A stretch of 45,168 bases of DNA from an uncultured Methanomicrobiales archaeon (GTDB lineage: Archaea; Thermoplasmatota; Thermoplasmata; Methanomassiliicoccales; Methanomethylophilaceae). The notes beneath the pieces were generated by a model. It was not told the origin of the DNA. It did no database searches and saw only the letters and a program-made list of their open reading frames with translations. The stretch lies in the NCBI GenBank assembly GCA_937892275.1, contig CALAVG010000010.1, positions 1 through 45,168 of the forward strand, in the 5' to 3' direction. Shown here piece by piece: positions 14,891-22,710 of the stretch. Position 1 is the first letter of the stretch, and each line of letters starts with the position of its first letter. The translations under genes and the position numbers were made by a program.

Positions 14891-17800
14891 TCAGAGCTCG
14901 AATTCGTTATCGAAGATGTCCTGGATCGACGGTACGGATTTGTAGGTATTCAGCAATCTCTTTTGTATCTCCTTGGGATGTTTATCGAAATAATCTGTGA
15001 TCTCATCCAATACATAGATGAGGTCGTCTCCGTACTTTTCCCCAGCCGAGGTGTTCTTCAATTGCTCCGCCCATTCGTCAAGATCCATATCCCCACCGGC
15101 GTTCCTCTCCATGAGACTCGCGACCTCCGAGACGAGCTTCGGATCATAGCCGTCCAAGGATATCTCCTGCTCTTCCGACCCGTCCTCAGCGGGCGGTTCG
15201 GCCGATTCGCCATCGGCAGTCTCTGAGACTATCTGTTCTCCGGTTCCGGATATGTCCTCGACCACAGTCGGTTTGGGGTATACGGAATCGAACAGCTTTC
15301 CGTAGTCCAATACCTTTTCATTGTGCAGCACGGCCATCGGATGTGCCAGGCCCTCTACGCCTGTTGTCATGGTCCTGGTCTTCTTCGACAGGTCGTTGAT
15401 GAAGCTCTTCCTTTTCTGCGCCCAATCGGAACCGTCATCCATAGGTCTGTAACGGTTATCCTCCAGCATCTTCCTGGGCGTGCCGAATCCAGGGATAGCC
15501 ATATCCATCATATTCAGTACATTCTCGCGAAGACTTTTTTCCATCTCCTTATATTTCTTGGACTTTTCATCGATCAGGTTCTTGTTCACGACATTGTTGA
15601 ACCAGAATTCCCTCATCTTCTCCGGGTCCTTGATTGCTTCCATTACTTCGGGGTAGTACTCGTCATATACGTCCTTGGATGTGTTTTTCAGATATGTGGA
15701 CATGGAATCGACGAACCTTTCCTCAGGCGAATTCTGATCCTGGATGGAGTTCGCCCAATTCAGATAATCCTTGGGTGTGAGCACATCCCATCCCTTGAGC
15801 TTCTTCTTCCTGTTCATCATCCGATTGGCCACGATGTTCATGACATCGGAGTATTGCTGATTGAAACCGGCCTTTCTGCCCTCGAGCTCCTTCTTTAACT
15901 TCGCCTGCGCGGCCTTCGCCGTTTTGAGGCGTTCATTGATACCCTCGACGTGCTGCCGGAGCTTGTTCACATAATCCTCTCCGCCAGGAGAGCTGGTATA
16001 ACCGCCTGCCTCCAGTTTATCAGCCAGATCGGTATACTTTTTGACGTCGGCCTTTGCGATGTCTATCCAATTGTTCACGCTGCTCAATCTGGTGTTGAGG
16101 GTGGATAGCTTCAGGTGCGAGTCCGAAGCTCCGCGCGATTTGAGATTTCCGCTTTTCAGACCATAGTCCTTCAGGTTCAATGTGGCTTTCTCATCCCCGA
16201 AAAGCCCCGCTGCATCGGATATATAGCTCTGCATCTCCGGAGAATACTTAGGCGGCTCGGACGTTTCCGCAGGTACTTCATCGGGATTCTCATTCAGAAG
16301 CTCCATGGCCGCATAATACTCCCCGAGGGAATTGGCCAGATCGCTCGCATACAGCCCTTTATTGTAGCCCTCTTCGGTAAGTTGTTCTGCAGTGATCCCT
16401 AAGCTCTTTAGAGTGTCATCGATCCTGTTCTTGGCCTCATCGCGCTTCCTTTCGATATATCTTCTGTTGAACCCCATGCCCATCTTGCCGGAAAGATATT
16501 GTTTGGCGTTGTCGATCGCTCCGCGGGGCACGTATGGTTCGCCCATTTGGTCTGTATTCTCCTTGTTTTCGGGTGTAACAGGCGGATTTGCAGGCGTTTC
16601 TGCCAGATTCTGAGGTACAACGGGTGTTTCCGCAGGTGTTTCTGCTGGATTTTGGGGCACAACAGGCGGTTTTTGAACGATTTCCTCCGACCCTGGCGCT
16701 CCGGTGGCCTGAACAGGGGTGTTTTCGACCGTTTTCTTCTGTTTTGCGGGCGTTTTGACAGGGATTTCCTGTAGATTCATGATCTTCTGAAGGGTATCGA
16801 CCCCGTCTTCCCCGAATTCCGTCGTTTCAGAGGCATAATCGTCCAGAAGTTCGCTCAAAAGACGTTCCTGAGGCGTCCTGTTGTTCATTCCGGTCTCCAT
16901 ATCCGCCCTGATATGGTACAGATAGGGCTTGACCGCGTTCATTTCCTCGTTCGTAAGGTAGAATCCTCTGTTCGGGTCGTTCTCGGCACGGATTATAGCG
17001 CCTTTGACGGCCTTCAAAGCGTTGTTGTAGTACCCTGTGAACTTCCTTTTGTTGGTCTCATACTCCCTTTCCGCGTATTTTCTGCGATAGGCGTTCCACC
17101 AGTTCCTCTGATACCTCCCTCTCAGGAGCTCATTCCAGGTGTTCTCCTCTCTCTCCGACATCGGAATGCCCCTTTCCGCCTTGTTATGGAGCGCGTTGTA
17201 CAACGTGGAATAGGCCTCATACTCCATTTCCTTGGGTATCTTGCCGTTCTCGATACCATCCATGATGACATTAGGGTCGTTCAGTTGCGCTTTGACATCC
17301 TTCTGCTGCTGTCTGAGGTCCTGCATCTGCTGTCTCTGCGCCCTCTGTTGGAGCCTGGCGTTGGCACCGGCCTGTTTGGTCATCTTGCCGACGCCTCTGT
17401 TCATCGCCTTGTATGCGTTGGAGAAGGCACGCTCCTCCATCGACCATGTGTTCTCGGGCTTGGAAAGGATACGCTTCATGATGGGGTCCATGTCCTGTCT
17501 CATACGCTGGTTGATCGCCCACAGCTGGCCGTCGTCGATGTTGCTGTAGTCCCCATCGGGCCCGACGACATCCTTGATGGCCTGGTCGAACCTGGTCGTG
17601 ACGTACTTCTCGGCCGCTGCGGCCCTGTCCCTGTCCCTGTACCAGCCTGCGCCTTTGATGGTCAGCTGGTCCTTGAGCTTCTCGGGGTCCACGCCGGGCT
17701 TGACGCCCAGCGACCGCTGTGCGGTCTTATCGACGAAGCTGTTCATGGCCGCCATGCCCGTCATCGTGCTGGTTAGGGCCTGCGATGCCATGCTCATGGG

Positions 17801-18769
17801 CCTGCCCGACAGCGCCGTGGACGCCAGTGCGGTCAGTGCGCCGTACTGCTTCTCCAGGGCCTCGCCGAGATTCGCCGTGGCATCCAATGCGGCGACGCCG
17901 ACGTCACCGAGCATCTTCTTGGTGTATGTCCACTCATCGTCCGTTATGTCATCGAGGAAACTGTTGTACGCATCCTCGGCGGACTCCGGCTGCAGATCAT
18001 TGGAGTCCGTGCCCTGAGGATTCTGCTGTTGAGGGTCCTGCTGTGGGCCCTGGCCCTCTTCCATTGCATAATCGACCTTCCTCCCGTATTCATCCTTCAG
18101 TTCGTCACCGGGATTCCACCCGGACTTCTGCAGGGCCTCGACCTCCTTGGGGTCCGTGAACTCCCCCTTGGAATTCAGCTCCACATCCATATAGCCCTGA
18201 GGTGTCTGCACCTTGATGGACCTGCGGGTGCCGGCTCCGCCACCGATGGTCTGACCGCTCTCGCGTTGGCCGATCTTGACGCGCGGGCCTTGAGCCTGCT
18301 GTGTCCCGGGCTTCTGCGCTTGTGCAGGGTCGGCGGAGCCCTGCTGATTCTTCTTGGCGGCATCCACGATCTTCTGCGAATCGAATTGGGGCTTCTCGGG
18401 CTGCTGGTCCTGCTTCGGGAGGAGTGCTCCCGCATTATCCCTGTCCTTCTGCGACAGCCTGTTGGTCATACCCTCTACGGGTGTACCGGGCTTCTTTACC
18501 TTGATCTGCCCGGTCTGCGCGAAACTCTGATTGGCCTGACTCCTCTCGCTGTCCTTGTCCGGGTCCTTGGGCTCCGTGACCCCTGTTCTCTTCGCCTGAG
18601 CATTCCCGACTATTTTCTCTGCCGTGCCTGGACGGATGGTCGGCTGGGGCACGCCTGCTTCGGAATTCTTCTTGGCCGCCGCCTCGACCTTCTGATCCTT
18701 GGATTCCTCTTCGGGAGAGGGGAAATTCGCCTTCTCGAACGTCTCGGAAGGCTCGTCTGTAACTGTCAT
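14891..18769 (-). CDS. Giant unknown protein (1292 residues), probably virion-associated
   Basis: 1292 residues, the largest gene in the window. Residues 1-270 are Gln/Pro/Lys-rich and disordered-looking. Residues about 285-370 include Ala/Gly-rich, semi-hydrophobic helices. A long charged helical part follows (about 420-680). A Pro-rich stretch with PVVPQN-PAETP repeats (about 695-755) acts as a linker before a second helical domain and an acidic tail. No enzyme motif is visible. Length, disorder and coiled-coil character suggest an internal virion or DNA-ejection protein, or a scaffold. It is flanked by non-coding regions and seems to be transcribed alone. Confidence 0.8.
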   Translation of the reverse strand: MTVTDEPSETFEKANFPSPEEESKDQKVEAAAKKNSEAGVPQPTIRPGTAEKIVGNAQAKRTGVTEPKDPDKDSERSQANQSFAQTGQIKVKKPGTPVEGMTNRLSQKDRDNAGALLPKQDQQPEKPQFDSQKIVDAAKKNQQGSADPAQAQKPGTQQAQGPRVKIGQRESGQTIGGGAGTRRSIKVQTPQGYMDVELNSKGEFTDPKEVEALQKSGWNPGDELKDEYGRKVDYAMEEGQGPQQDPQQQNPQGTDSNDLQPESAEDAYNSFLDDITDDEWTYTKKMLGDVGVAALDATANLGEALEKQYGALTALASTALSGRPMSMASQALTSTMTGMAAMNSFVDKTAQRSLGVKPGVDPEKLKDQLTIKGAGWYRDRDRAAAAEKYVTTRFDQAIKDVVGPDGDYSNIDDGQLWAINQRMRQDMDPIMKRILSKPENTWSMEERAFSNAYKAMNRGVGKMTKQAGANARLQQRAQRQQMQDLRQQQKDVKAQLNDPNVIMDGIENGKIPKEMEYEAYSTLYNALHNKAERGIPMSEREENTWNELLRGRYQRNWWNAYRRKYAEREYETNKRKFTGYYNNALKAVKGAIIRAENDPNRGFYLTNEEMNAVKPYLYHIRADMETGMNNRTPQERLLSELLDDYASETTEFGEDGVDTLQKIMNLQEIPVKTPAKQKKTVENTPVQATGAPGSEEIVQKPPVVPQNPAETPAETPVVPQNLAETPANPPVTPENKENTDQMGEPYVPRGAIDNAKQYLSGKMGMGFNRRYIERKRDEAKNRIDDTLKSLGITAEQLTEEGYNKGLYASDLANSLGEYYAAMELLNENPDEVPAETSEPPKYSPEMQSYISDAAGLFGDEKATLNLKDYGLKSGNLKSRGASDSHLKLSTLNTRLSSVNNWIDIAKADVKKYTDLADKLEAGGYTSSPGGEDYVNKLRQHVEGINERLKTAKAAQAKLKKELEGRKAGFNQQYSDVMNIVANRMMNRKKKLKGWDVLTPKDYLNWANSIQDQNSPEERFVDSMSTYLKNTSKDVYDEYYPEVMEAIKDPEKMREFWFNNVVNKNLIDEKSKKYKEMEKSLRENVLNMMDMAIPGFGTPRKMLEDNRYRPMDDGSDWAQKRKSFINDLSKKTRTMTTGVEGLAHPMAVLHNEKVLDYGKLFDSVYPKPTVVEDISGTGEQIVSETADGESAEPPAEDGSEEQEISLDGYDPKLVSEVASLMERNAGGDMDLDEWAEQLKNTSAGEKYGDDLIYVLDEITDYFDKHPKEIQKRLLNTYKSVPSIQDIFDNEFEL

Positions 18770-18794
18770 GCTCCGCTGATATATTTAATACGAT

Positions 18795-18829
18795 AAAAAC
18801 AAGAGGTTCGGGAGGGGGCCTGTCCTCCC
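18795..18829 (-). terminator. Hairpin plus T5 at end of structured RNA
   Basis: The 6-bp stem GGGAGG/CCTCCC at 18810-18829 is followed, on the minus strand, by a spacer and TTTTT (18795-18799). It would end a minus-strand transcript just before the 1292-residue gene. Confidence 0.35.
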
Positions 18830-19108
18830 TACCCCGTATCCGGGGGCCCGGTTTAACGTCGAGTCGGCTTGGACGCTCTTCACCCGCGCGAGGAGCTTAA
18901 GACTCCGCGGTGTATCGAGTGGGATGGCGCCTGTTCTGACCCCGGCGCCTGGGGTCCTCGGGGTCTACTGAGTCGGGAAGGTAGATCCGTGGAGTTCAGG
19001 TGCCGGCCTTTGACCCGACCGGCGGGGCAACCTTAGGAGGCCACGAAAAATGTACCACATGCCGAACCAGGTACTTCGCAGCGGATATGTTCCAACAAGA
19101 GAACAATC
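18795..19108. ncRNA. GC-rich structured RNA candidate, strand unresolved
   Basis: About 310 nt with no plausible gene and many helices: GGGAGG/CCTCCC (18810-18829), CCCC/GGGG near 18832-18845, GGAG/CTCC around 18892-18906, and GTCGGG-AAGG pairing with CCTT...CCCGAC (about 18973-19018). On the minus strand a CTATATACC box follows the upstream gene's stop, and a hairpin plus T5 lies at the far end. On the plus strand a TATATTTAATA box lies at the left and TTAGGAGG plus an ATG at the right. I do not recognise SRP RNA, RNase P RNA or a tRNA in it. Confidence 0.5.
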
Positions 19109-19135
19109 TCAGTATACTACCCTAGGTATATAGAT

Positions 19136-19555
19136 TTAACTAAGAGGCTTGTAGCTGATGCCGCGGTGCATCCTCGGGCTGGCGTCCAGGATCTGATTGA
19201 CCAGCTGGATGAACTCCGGCTCGTTGTCCCCTTTCTCGGCCCTGAACAGGTTCCACGCCTGCTCGTACGCATCGCCGTCGACGTCGTACTCGAAATAGTA
19301 GTACCTGTTCGGTCCGACCTTGTACCTGCTCATGGTCAGGAGCTGCCCGGACTTCTTGGGCCTGAGGAGCAGCTCTTTTATCCTGGCCTCGATGCTCTCG
19401 CTCGAGGGGGGCACGGCCTCGACGGCCTTCTCCTTGGGCGCGTTCGTCATCATCGTCGTGAGCACGACCGGCTCCGAAGGCTGCTCAGGGGCTGCCTCGG
19501 CAGGCCTGTCGGGTGTCTCTTCGAGCGTCGTAATCTTAGAGTTCTTGCTTGACAT
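19136..19555 (-). CDS. Unknown protein with Pro/Glu-rich N-terminus
   Basis: 139 residues from the ATG at 19555 (SD GGTGAT). The first 60 residues are Pro/Glu/Thr-rich and low-complexity. The rest is a compact domain (KKSGQLLTMSRYKVGPNRYYYFEYDVDG..., YEQAWNLFRAEKGD...). No family is recognised. It is the last gene of the PCNA operon and ends in TAA just before a TATA-like box. Confidence 0.75.
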   Translation of the reverse strand: MSSKNSKITTLEETPDRPAEAAPEQPSEPVVLTTMMTNAPKEKAVEAVPPSSESIEARIKELLLRPKKSGQLLTMSRYKVGPNRYYYFEYDVDGDAYEQAWNLFRAEKGDNEPEFIQLVNQILDASPRMHRGISYKPLS

Positions 19556-19560
19556 ATGGA

Positions 19561-19956
19561 TCACCTGTAGAAAATGCTCGCACTTATATCTTTCATCATC
19601 AGTTTGTCCGTGTATCTGAGCAGGAGACCGTACCCGACGTCCTTGGGATCGCCCCCTGCGGCGTCGTATAGGTCGACTATCTTCCTGACCTTGTCCTCGG
19701 ACTCCTTCTCGGTGTAGATGCTGTCCAGATAGATCTTGTTTATCGCCTTGCTCTGTATGCTGGTAGGGTCGCCGATGTGGTCCTTGGGTATGATGAGCAG
19801 CATGTTGACGCCGTCCTCCAGGAGGGCCGCCTCCTTGTCGTAGTGGCAGACCACCCTGCACAGCGTCCTGATCATCCTCAGCCTGTGGACGTTGCCCTCC
19901 AGAAGGCTGTCGCCCTTGGAGTACACCAGTATCGCCTCTTCCTTCCTCTTCGGCAT
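19561..19956 (-). CDS. Unknown protein in PCNA operon
   Basis: 131 residues from the ATG at 19956 (MPKRKEEAILVYSKGDSLLEG...). It is mixed alpha/beta with hydrophobic strands (NMLLIIPKDHIG) and a helical C-terminal half (KVRKIVDLYDAAGG). SD GGTGAG precedes it. No motif identifies a function. Genes on both sides are within 5 bp. Confidence 0.75.
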   Translation of the reverse strand: MPKRKEEAILVYSKGDSLLEGNVHRLRMIRTLCRVVCHYDKEAALLEDGVNMLLIIPKDHIGDPTSIQSKAINKIYLDSIYTEKESEDKVRKIVDLYDAAGGDPKDVGYGLLLRYTDKLMMKDISASIFYR

Positions 19957-19957
19957 C

Positions 19958-20188
19958 TCACTCACCTGCCATTGAGACGAGCTTGCGCTTCTTGAGCTTC
20001 CATCCCTCGTCCCCGAGCTCGTCGTAGGAGACGACGTAGCACGGATACCCTGCATCTGCGAGGATGGTGTTCTCTGCGAGGAGCTCGGCGAAATACTTAT
20101 CTGCATCACTCTTGGCCTCGAAGAGCTCGAAGGCGAGCCACTCACCCGGACTTGTGGACGGCGACGCCGTGACGCGAAACCCGTTCAT
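19958..20188 (-). CDS. Small unknown protein
   Basis: 76 residues from the ATG at 20188, overlapping the previous stop (TGATG). It contains W-L-A-F-E-L-F-E-A-K-S-D-A-D-K-Y-F, an alpha/beta pattern common in small phage proteins, and ends in a basic stretch. No family assigned. Confidence 0.7.
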   Translation of the reverse strand: MNGFRVTASPSTSPGEWLAFELFEAKSDADKYFAELLAENTILADAGYPCYVVSYDELGDEGWKLKKRKLVSMAGE

Positions 20189-20394
20189 CACTCTCCCTCC
20201 TCTATGGCGATGTCCACGACCTCGCGGAGGGCCCCTTTGGCCATCAGCGCGTCGGTGATGAGCCTGTCGAGCAGCAGCCCGGCCGAGCCCATGCTGTCCA
20301 TCTCGCACGCCAGGTCGTTCAGCCTCTCGAAGTATGTTTTCAAGGCCCCGAGGGTCTCCCCGGCCAGCTTCAAGGCCTGCTCTGCGTCGTTCAT
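20188..20394 (-). CDS. Small helical protein
   Basis: 68 residues, almost entirely helical (EQALKLAGETLGALKTYFERLND...), with alternating hydrophobic positions that suggest a coiled coil or helical hairpin. It overlaps both neighbours by a few bases in the PCNA operon. Function unknown. Confidence 0.7.
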   Translation of the reverse strand: MNDAEQALKLAGETLGALKTYFERLNDLACEMDSMGSAGLLLDRLITDALMAKGALREVVDIAIEEGE

Positions 20395-20663
20395 TCCTTC
20401 ACCCCGTCGAAATCCTCGAGCCTCTTGGTCCCCTCAGGCACCGAGGGCATGGGGAGCCTGACCTCCTCTCCATCCTCGCCGACCAGTGTGATGCACTGCC
20501 CGCCGTTCATCCAATCCTTGATTATACCCTTGAGCTCCTTGTAATGTCCCTCGCAGAGCTCCAATCTGAGGCAGGTGTCACCATCGTTGTCGTCCGAGTA
20601 GTCCCCTATCGAGACCATGTACCTGCCGTCCACGCTTTCCTTGCATATATCGCATACTCTCAT
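20391..20663 (-). CDS. Small zinc-binding protein
   Basis: 90 residues. C-D-I-C near the N-terminus and a later L-C-E-G-H suggest a Cys/His zinc site (Cys4, Cys7, Cys37, His40). The second half is a short strand-rich region. An ATGA overlap with the next gene upstream marks it as part of the same translation-coupled run. Function unknown. Confidence 0.75.
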   Translation of the reverse strand: MRVCDICKESVDGRYMVSIGDYSDDNDGDTCLRLELCEGHYKELKGIIKDWMNGGQCITLVGEDGEEVRLPMPSVPEGTKRLEDFDGVKE

Positions 20664-20875
20664 ACGAATCCGTCCTTAATGTCGAATCTCTCGACCATCT
20701 CCGACCCGTCCATCGCACCGAGTCTGTCCCAGTGCTGCTCCCCGTCGGTCGGGAGCGCCTCCAAAAACGTTTTGAGGTCCTTCAGGCAGTCATAGCACAG
20801 TGCGCCGATGGGCGTTGTCTCCACGCTTATCCTGAACAGGTGCCCGGTGACCTCCTTGCACCTCGGGCATATCAT
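20660..20875 (-). CDS. Small zinc-ribbon protein
   Basis: 71 residues from the ATG at 20875, preferred because it forms the ATGA overlap typical of this operon. The ATG at 20884 would be only about 3 nt from the GGAGG. C-P-R-C at residues 3-6 and C-Y-D-C about 20 residues later form a zinc ribbon. A helical C-terminal half follows. Function unknown. Confidence 0.7.
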   Translation of the reverse strand: MICPRCKEVTGHLFRISVETTPIGALCYDCLKDLKTFLEALPTDGEQHWDRLGAMDGSEMVERFDIKDGFV

Positions 20876-21042
20876 TCCGTCCATGTCCCTCCGTCCTCCG
20901 TTGTCCTTTGGGTCCTGCCGACGAAGCACTCGTGGTACGACGACGCGAACGTCCTGTTCATCCCGCCCCTTATCTCACAGGAGGTCATCAGCGGGTCGTC
21001 CACAGGCCTGTAGTGGATACAGTACACGCATTGGCCGATCAT
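20872..21042 (-). CDS. Very small Cys-rich protein
   Basis: 56 residues from the ATG at 21042, overlapping the preceding gene by ATGA and the next by ATGA. Cys5, Cys8, Cys22 and Cys39 (C-V-Y-C...S-C-E...H-E-C-F), with nearby His, suggest zinc binding. The tight overlaps on both sides argue that it is real despite its size. Confidence 0.7.
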   Translation of the reverse strand: MIGQCVYCIHYRPVDDPLMTSCEIRGGMNRTFASSYHECFVGRTQRTTEDGGTWTE

Positions 21043-21377
21043 ATCTCCAACCCCTCTATGATGTCCGGATCGTCCTTCTTCCTCTTCGGCATCCTCGCCC
21101 TCTTCTTCGCAGGCGCCCTCGTGTACTCGATGGACCTCCTGCGGTTGTAATACGGGGATTTACACGCCGGGCAGGCCGACGCGAACCTCTTGGGGTCCAG
21201 AGGCCACCACTCGTAGCCGCAGCGTATGCACCTGCGCATCAGCGTGGGCTGTCCGCACCTCGGGCAGTCCCCGCTGTAGCCGTCCACGGGGATGTCGATG
21301 AAATCGTGGCAATGATCGCACCATGTGACGAGTCTGCCTCTGCGGATGTACCTGTTATCGTCCGTCATATCTATCAT
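21039..21377 (-). CDS. Multi-zinc-ribbon protein
   Basis: 112 residues from the ATG at 21377 (SD GGAGGAGGA), overlapping the PCNA stop by ATGA. It has four CxxC pairs: W-C-D-H-C, C-P-R-C-G, C-I-R-C-G and C-P-A-C-K. A strongly basic tail follows (RRRSIEY...KKRARMPKRKKDD). Two zinc ribbons plus a basic tail suggest RNA or DNA binding or interaction with host polymerase. Coupling to PCNA suggests a replication-related role. Confidence 0.78.
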   Translation of the reverse strand: MIDMTDDNRYIRRGRLVTWCDHCHDFIDIPVDGYSGDCPRCGQPTLMRRCIRCGYEWWPLDPKRFASACPACKSPYYNRRRSIEYTRAPAKKRARMPKRKKDDPDIIEGLEI

Positions 21378-22099
21378 GGCCCGTCCTCCTCCACCTGCGG
21401 GCACAGCACCATAAGGATATCGGTGTGCCCGACGTCGAACCTCATCTCCAGCAGGCTGTTCTCATCGAAACAGAGATCGACCTGCGTGCCCTTGGGGATA
21501 GCGGAGATCATCGTCAGCAGATGGTGCAGGGGATACAGGCATGAGCCTTCCCCGCCCATCAGCGTCATCCTCTCCTTGGGGATGACCACCGTGGTCGTGT
21601 ACGGGTCCTGATACTCCGAGACCTCCATCTCCAACCTGTCCTCCATCATCCTGAGCCTGCATCTCTGATACTTGCCCTTGCTGTCCGCGCCCGCCGCGAT
21701 GTCCATCATGTCGTCCACAGACAGCATCGCCTCTATGGTGTTCTCCACCTTCGGCACCCTGATGACCTGCTCGATGTCCGCCAGCAGCGGCCTGACCAGA
21801 CGCAGGCTGCCCGACCTGATGACAAGGTACCCCTCGCCCAGCTCCACCTTGGCCGTGTCGCCGGCCTTGGCGAGAGCGTCGAGGAACACCTTGACGTCGA
21901 CGCAGAACCCCGGCCATACCTCGTAGCCTTCCGTGAAGGCCTCGACGTTGATCCTCGCGTCCACCATCGACACCTTATCGGCGCCCATGGCGTAGAGACG
22001 CCAGCCCAGCTCGTCGGGTACGACCTTGAGGGAGTCCACCTGGGTGGAGATCGCCTTGAAGGCGGCCTTCAATCCTTTGGAATCCATTGTCAGTTCCAT
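21374..22099 (-). CDS. pcn: PCNA DNA sliding clamp
   Basis: 241 residues, close to the 245-250 of archaeal PCNA. The two-domain pattern is clear: LKAAFKAISTQVDSLK at the start, then VWPGFCVDVKVFLDALAKAG, G-Y-L-V-I-R-S-G-S-L-R-L, the interdomain region VPKVENTIEAMLSVDDM, and the second domain ending in MISAIPKGTQVDLCFDENSLLEMRFDVGHTDILMVLCP. PCNA encircles DNA and tethers polymerase and other factors. The ATG at 22099 lacks an SD but is 27 bp from a TATA box, so the message is leaderless. It heads the operon down to 19.1 kb. No viral polymerase is visible, so it probably works with the host's. Confidence 0.9.
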   Translation of the reverse strand: MELTMDSKGLKAAFKAISTQVDSLKVVPDELGWRLYAMGADKVSMVDARINVEAFTEGYEVWPGFCVDVKVFLDALAKAGDTAKVELGEGYLVIRSGSLRLVRPLLADIEQVIRVPKVENTIEAMLSVDDMMDIAAGADSKGKYQRCRLRMMEDRLEMEVSEYQDPYTTTVVIPKERMTLMGGEGSCLYPLHHLLTMISAIPKGTQVDLCFDENSLLEMRFDVGHTDILMVLCPQVEEDGP

Positions 22100-22120
22100 G
22101 GATGGATGTATGCTGATGGA

Positions 22121-22130
22121 GTATATTATT
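22121..22130 (-). promoter_or_regulatory. TATA box of leaderless PCNA gene
   Basis: AATAATATAC on the minus strand is centred 27 bp from the ATG at 22099. A second AT-rich stretch with TTAAATATTTAAAA lies at 22160-22180 and could be an alternative promoter or operator. Confidence 0.5.
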
Positions 22131-22211
22131 GTACCCATATATGAGAGGGATAATATAGGCAACTGTTTTAAATATTTAATAAATATATAGAGGCGTGTTC
22201 CTAGATTACCA

Positions 22212-22238
22212 GGGCCCGGCAGGGAATGCACCGGGCCC
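22212..22238. other. Strong GC palindrome upstream of PCNA
   Basis: A perfect 8-bp inverted repeat GGGCCCGG/CCGGGCCC with an 11-nt loop. It lies about 80 bp upstream of the PCNA promoter. It could terminate leftward readthrough or act as an operator; no T run follows on either strand. Confidence 0.45.
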
Positions 22239-22468
22239 GCAATCTGCGAAATCATTTTATCCGGGTCCGACCATGTGTGTCCTGGGACGGACATGCACAC
22301 TCTTCAGATCCGTCGGGCCCGTCCCGAGGCACCGATCCTTGCAAAACCCGGCGGATCTCTTATATACCTGTTATGCATTCTATCATTCGGACACCATTAT
22401 TCCAAAGTTTCCCTTGGCCGCGCGGAGGTGTCCAAGGCCCGAACAGCCTCAACTGACCGTGCGGCCTT

Positions 22469-22480
22469 TAATTATAAATA
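22469..22480 (+). promoter_or_regulatory. TATA box of candidate small RNA
   Basis: TTAATTATAAATA lies about 25 bp upstream of the expected start near 22500. A strong terminator follows some 60 nt later, defining a compact transcription unit. Confidence 0.45.
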
Positions 22481-22499
22481 GTTCCGCTGAGATGTATGA

Positions 22500-22566
22500 T
22501 CGCTACAAAGTCCGCAGTTGTCGCGTCATCACTCCGGGGCCCCGAAAGGGGTCCCTTACTTTTTTT
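22500..22566 (+). ncRNA. Small RNA candidate (~65 nt)
   Basis: A TATA box, about 35 nt of unstructured sequence, then an 8-bp hairpin with a GAAA tetraloop and T7. The unit lies between the PCNA promoter and the iterons, where plasmid and virus replication-control RNAs often sit. An ORF runs across it but passes through the terminator and shows no protein-like composition. The RNA ends are inferred. Confidence 0.45.
22536..22566 (+). terminator. Intrinsic-type terminator with GNRA loop
   Basis: GGGGCCCC/GGGGTCCC pair over 8 bp (one G-U) around the tetraloop GAAA (22544-22547). TTACTTTTTTT follows, with the T7 run at 22560-22566. This is the clearest terminator in the window. Confidence 0.65.
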
Positions 22567-22569
22567 ATA

Positions 22570-22660
22570 CGACTCCGGTTATATACTTCTCTTCGGGGAG
22601 CGTATTTTCGGAAGGAGTCCCTTCGGGGGAGGGACCCGTTGAGGGGGGGGGGTCGATCGT
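22570..22660 (+). other. UUCG-loop hairpin cluster
   Basis: Downstream of the terminator are a GTTATATAC box and two further C(TTCG)G-capped stems (near 22588-22600 and 22614-22635), then a G-rich tract of nine G at about 22644-22652. No gene is supported here. The region may be structured leader RNA or part of the origin. Confidence 0.35.
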
Positions 22661-22710
22661 GTGCCTGATGAAGACGGGGGTCGGATCGGACCGCATATGA
22701 GCCGGGTAGA

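Noticed and set aside
18885..18915. tRNA-Leu(UAA)-like anticodon arm GGAG-CTTAAGA-CTCC
   Set aside because: No D-arm, T-arm or acceptor stem can be built around it on either strand, so I do not call a tRNA.
18795..19108. SRP RNA or RNase P RNA
   Set aside because: The length is right, but the SRP helix 8 consensus and the RNase P GAGGAAAGUC and ACAGAA signatures are not visible on either strand.
22195..22668. Plus-strand ORF of 157 codons
   Set aside because: It crosses a strong hairpin, two TATA boxes and the T7 terminator, and its composition is Arg/Pro-rich noise.
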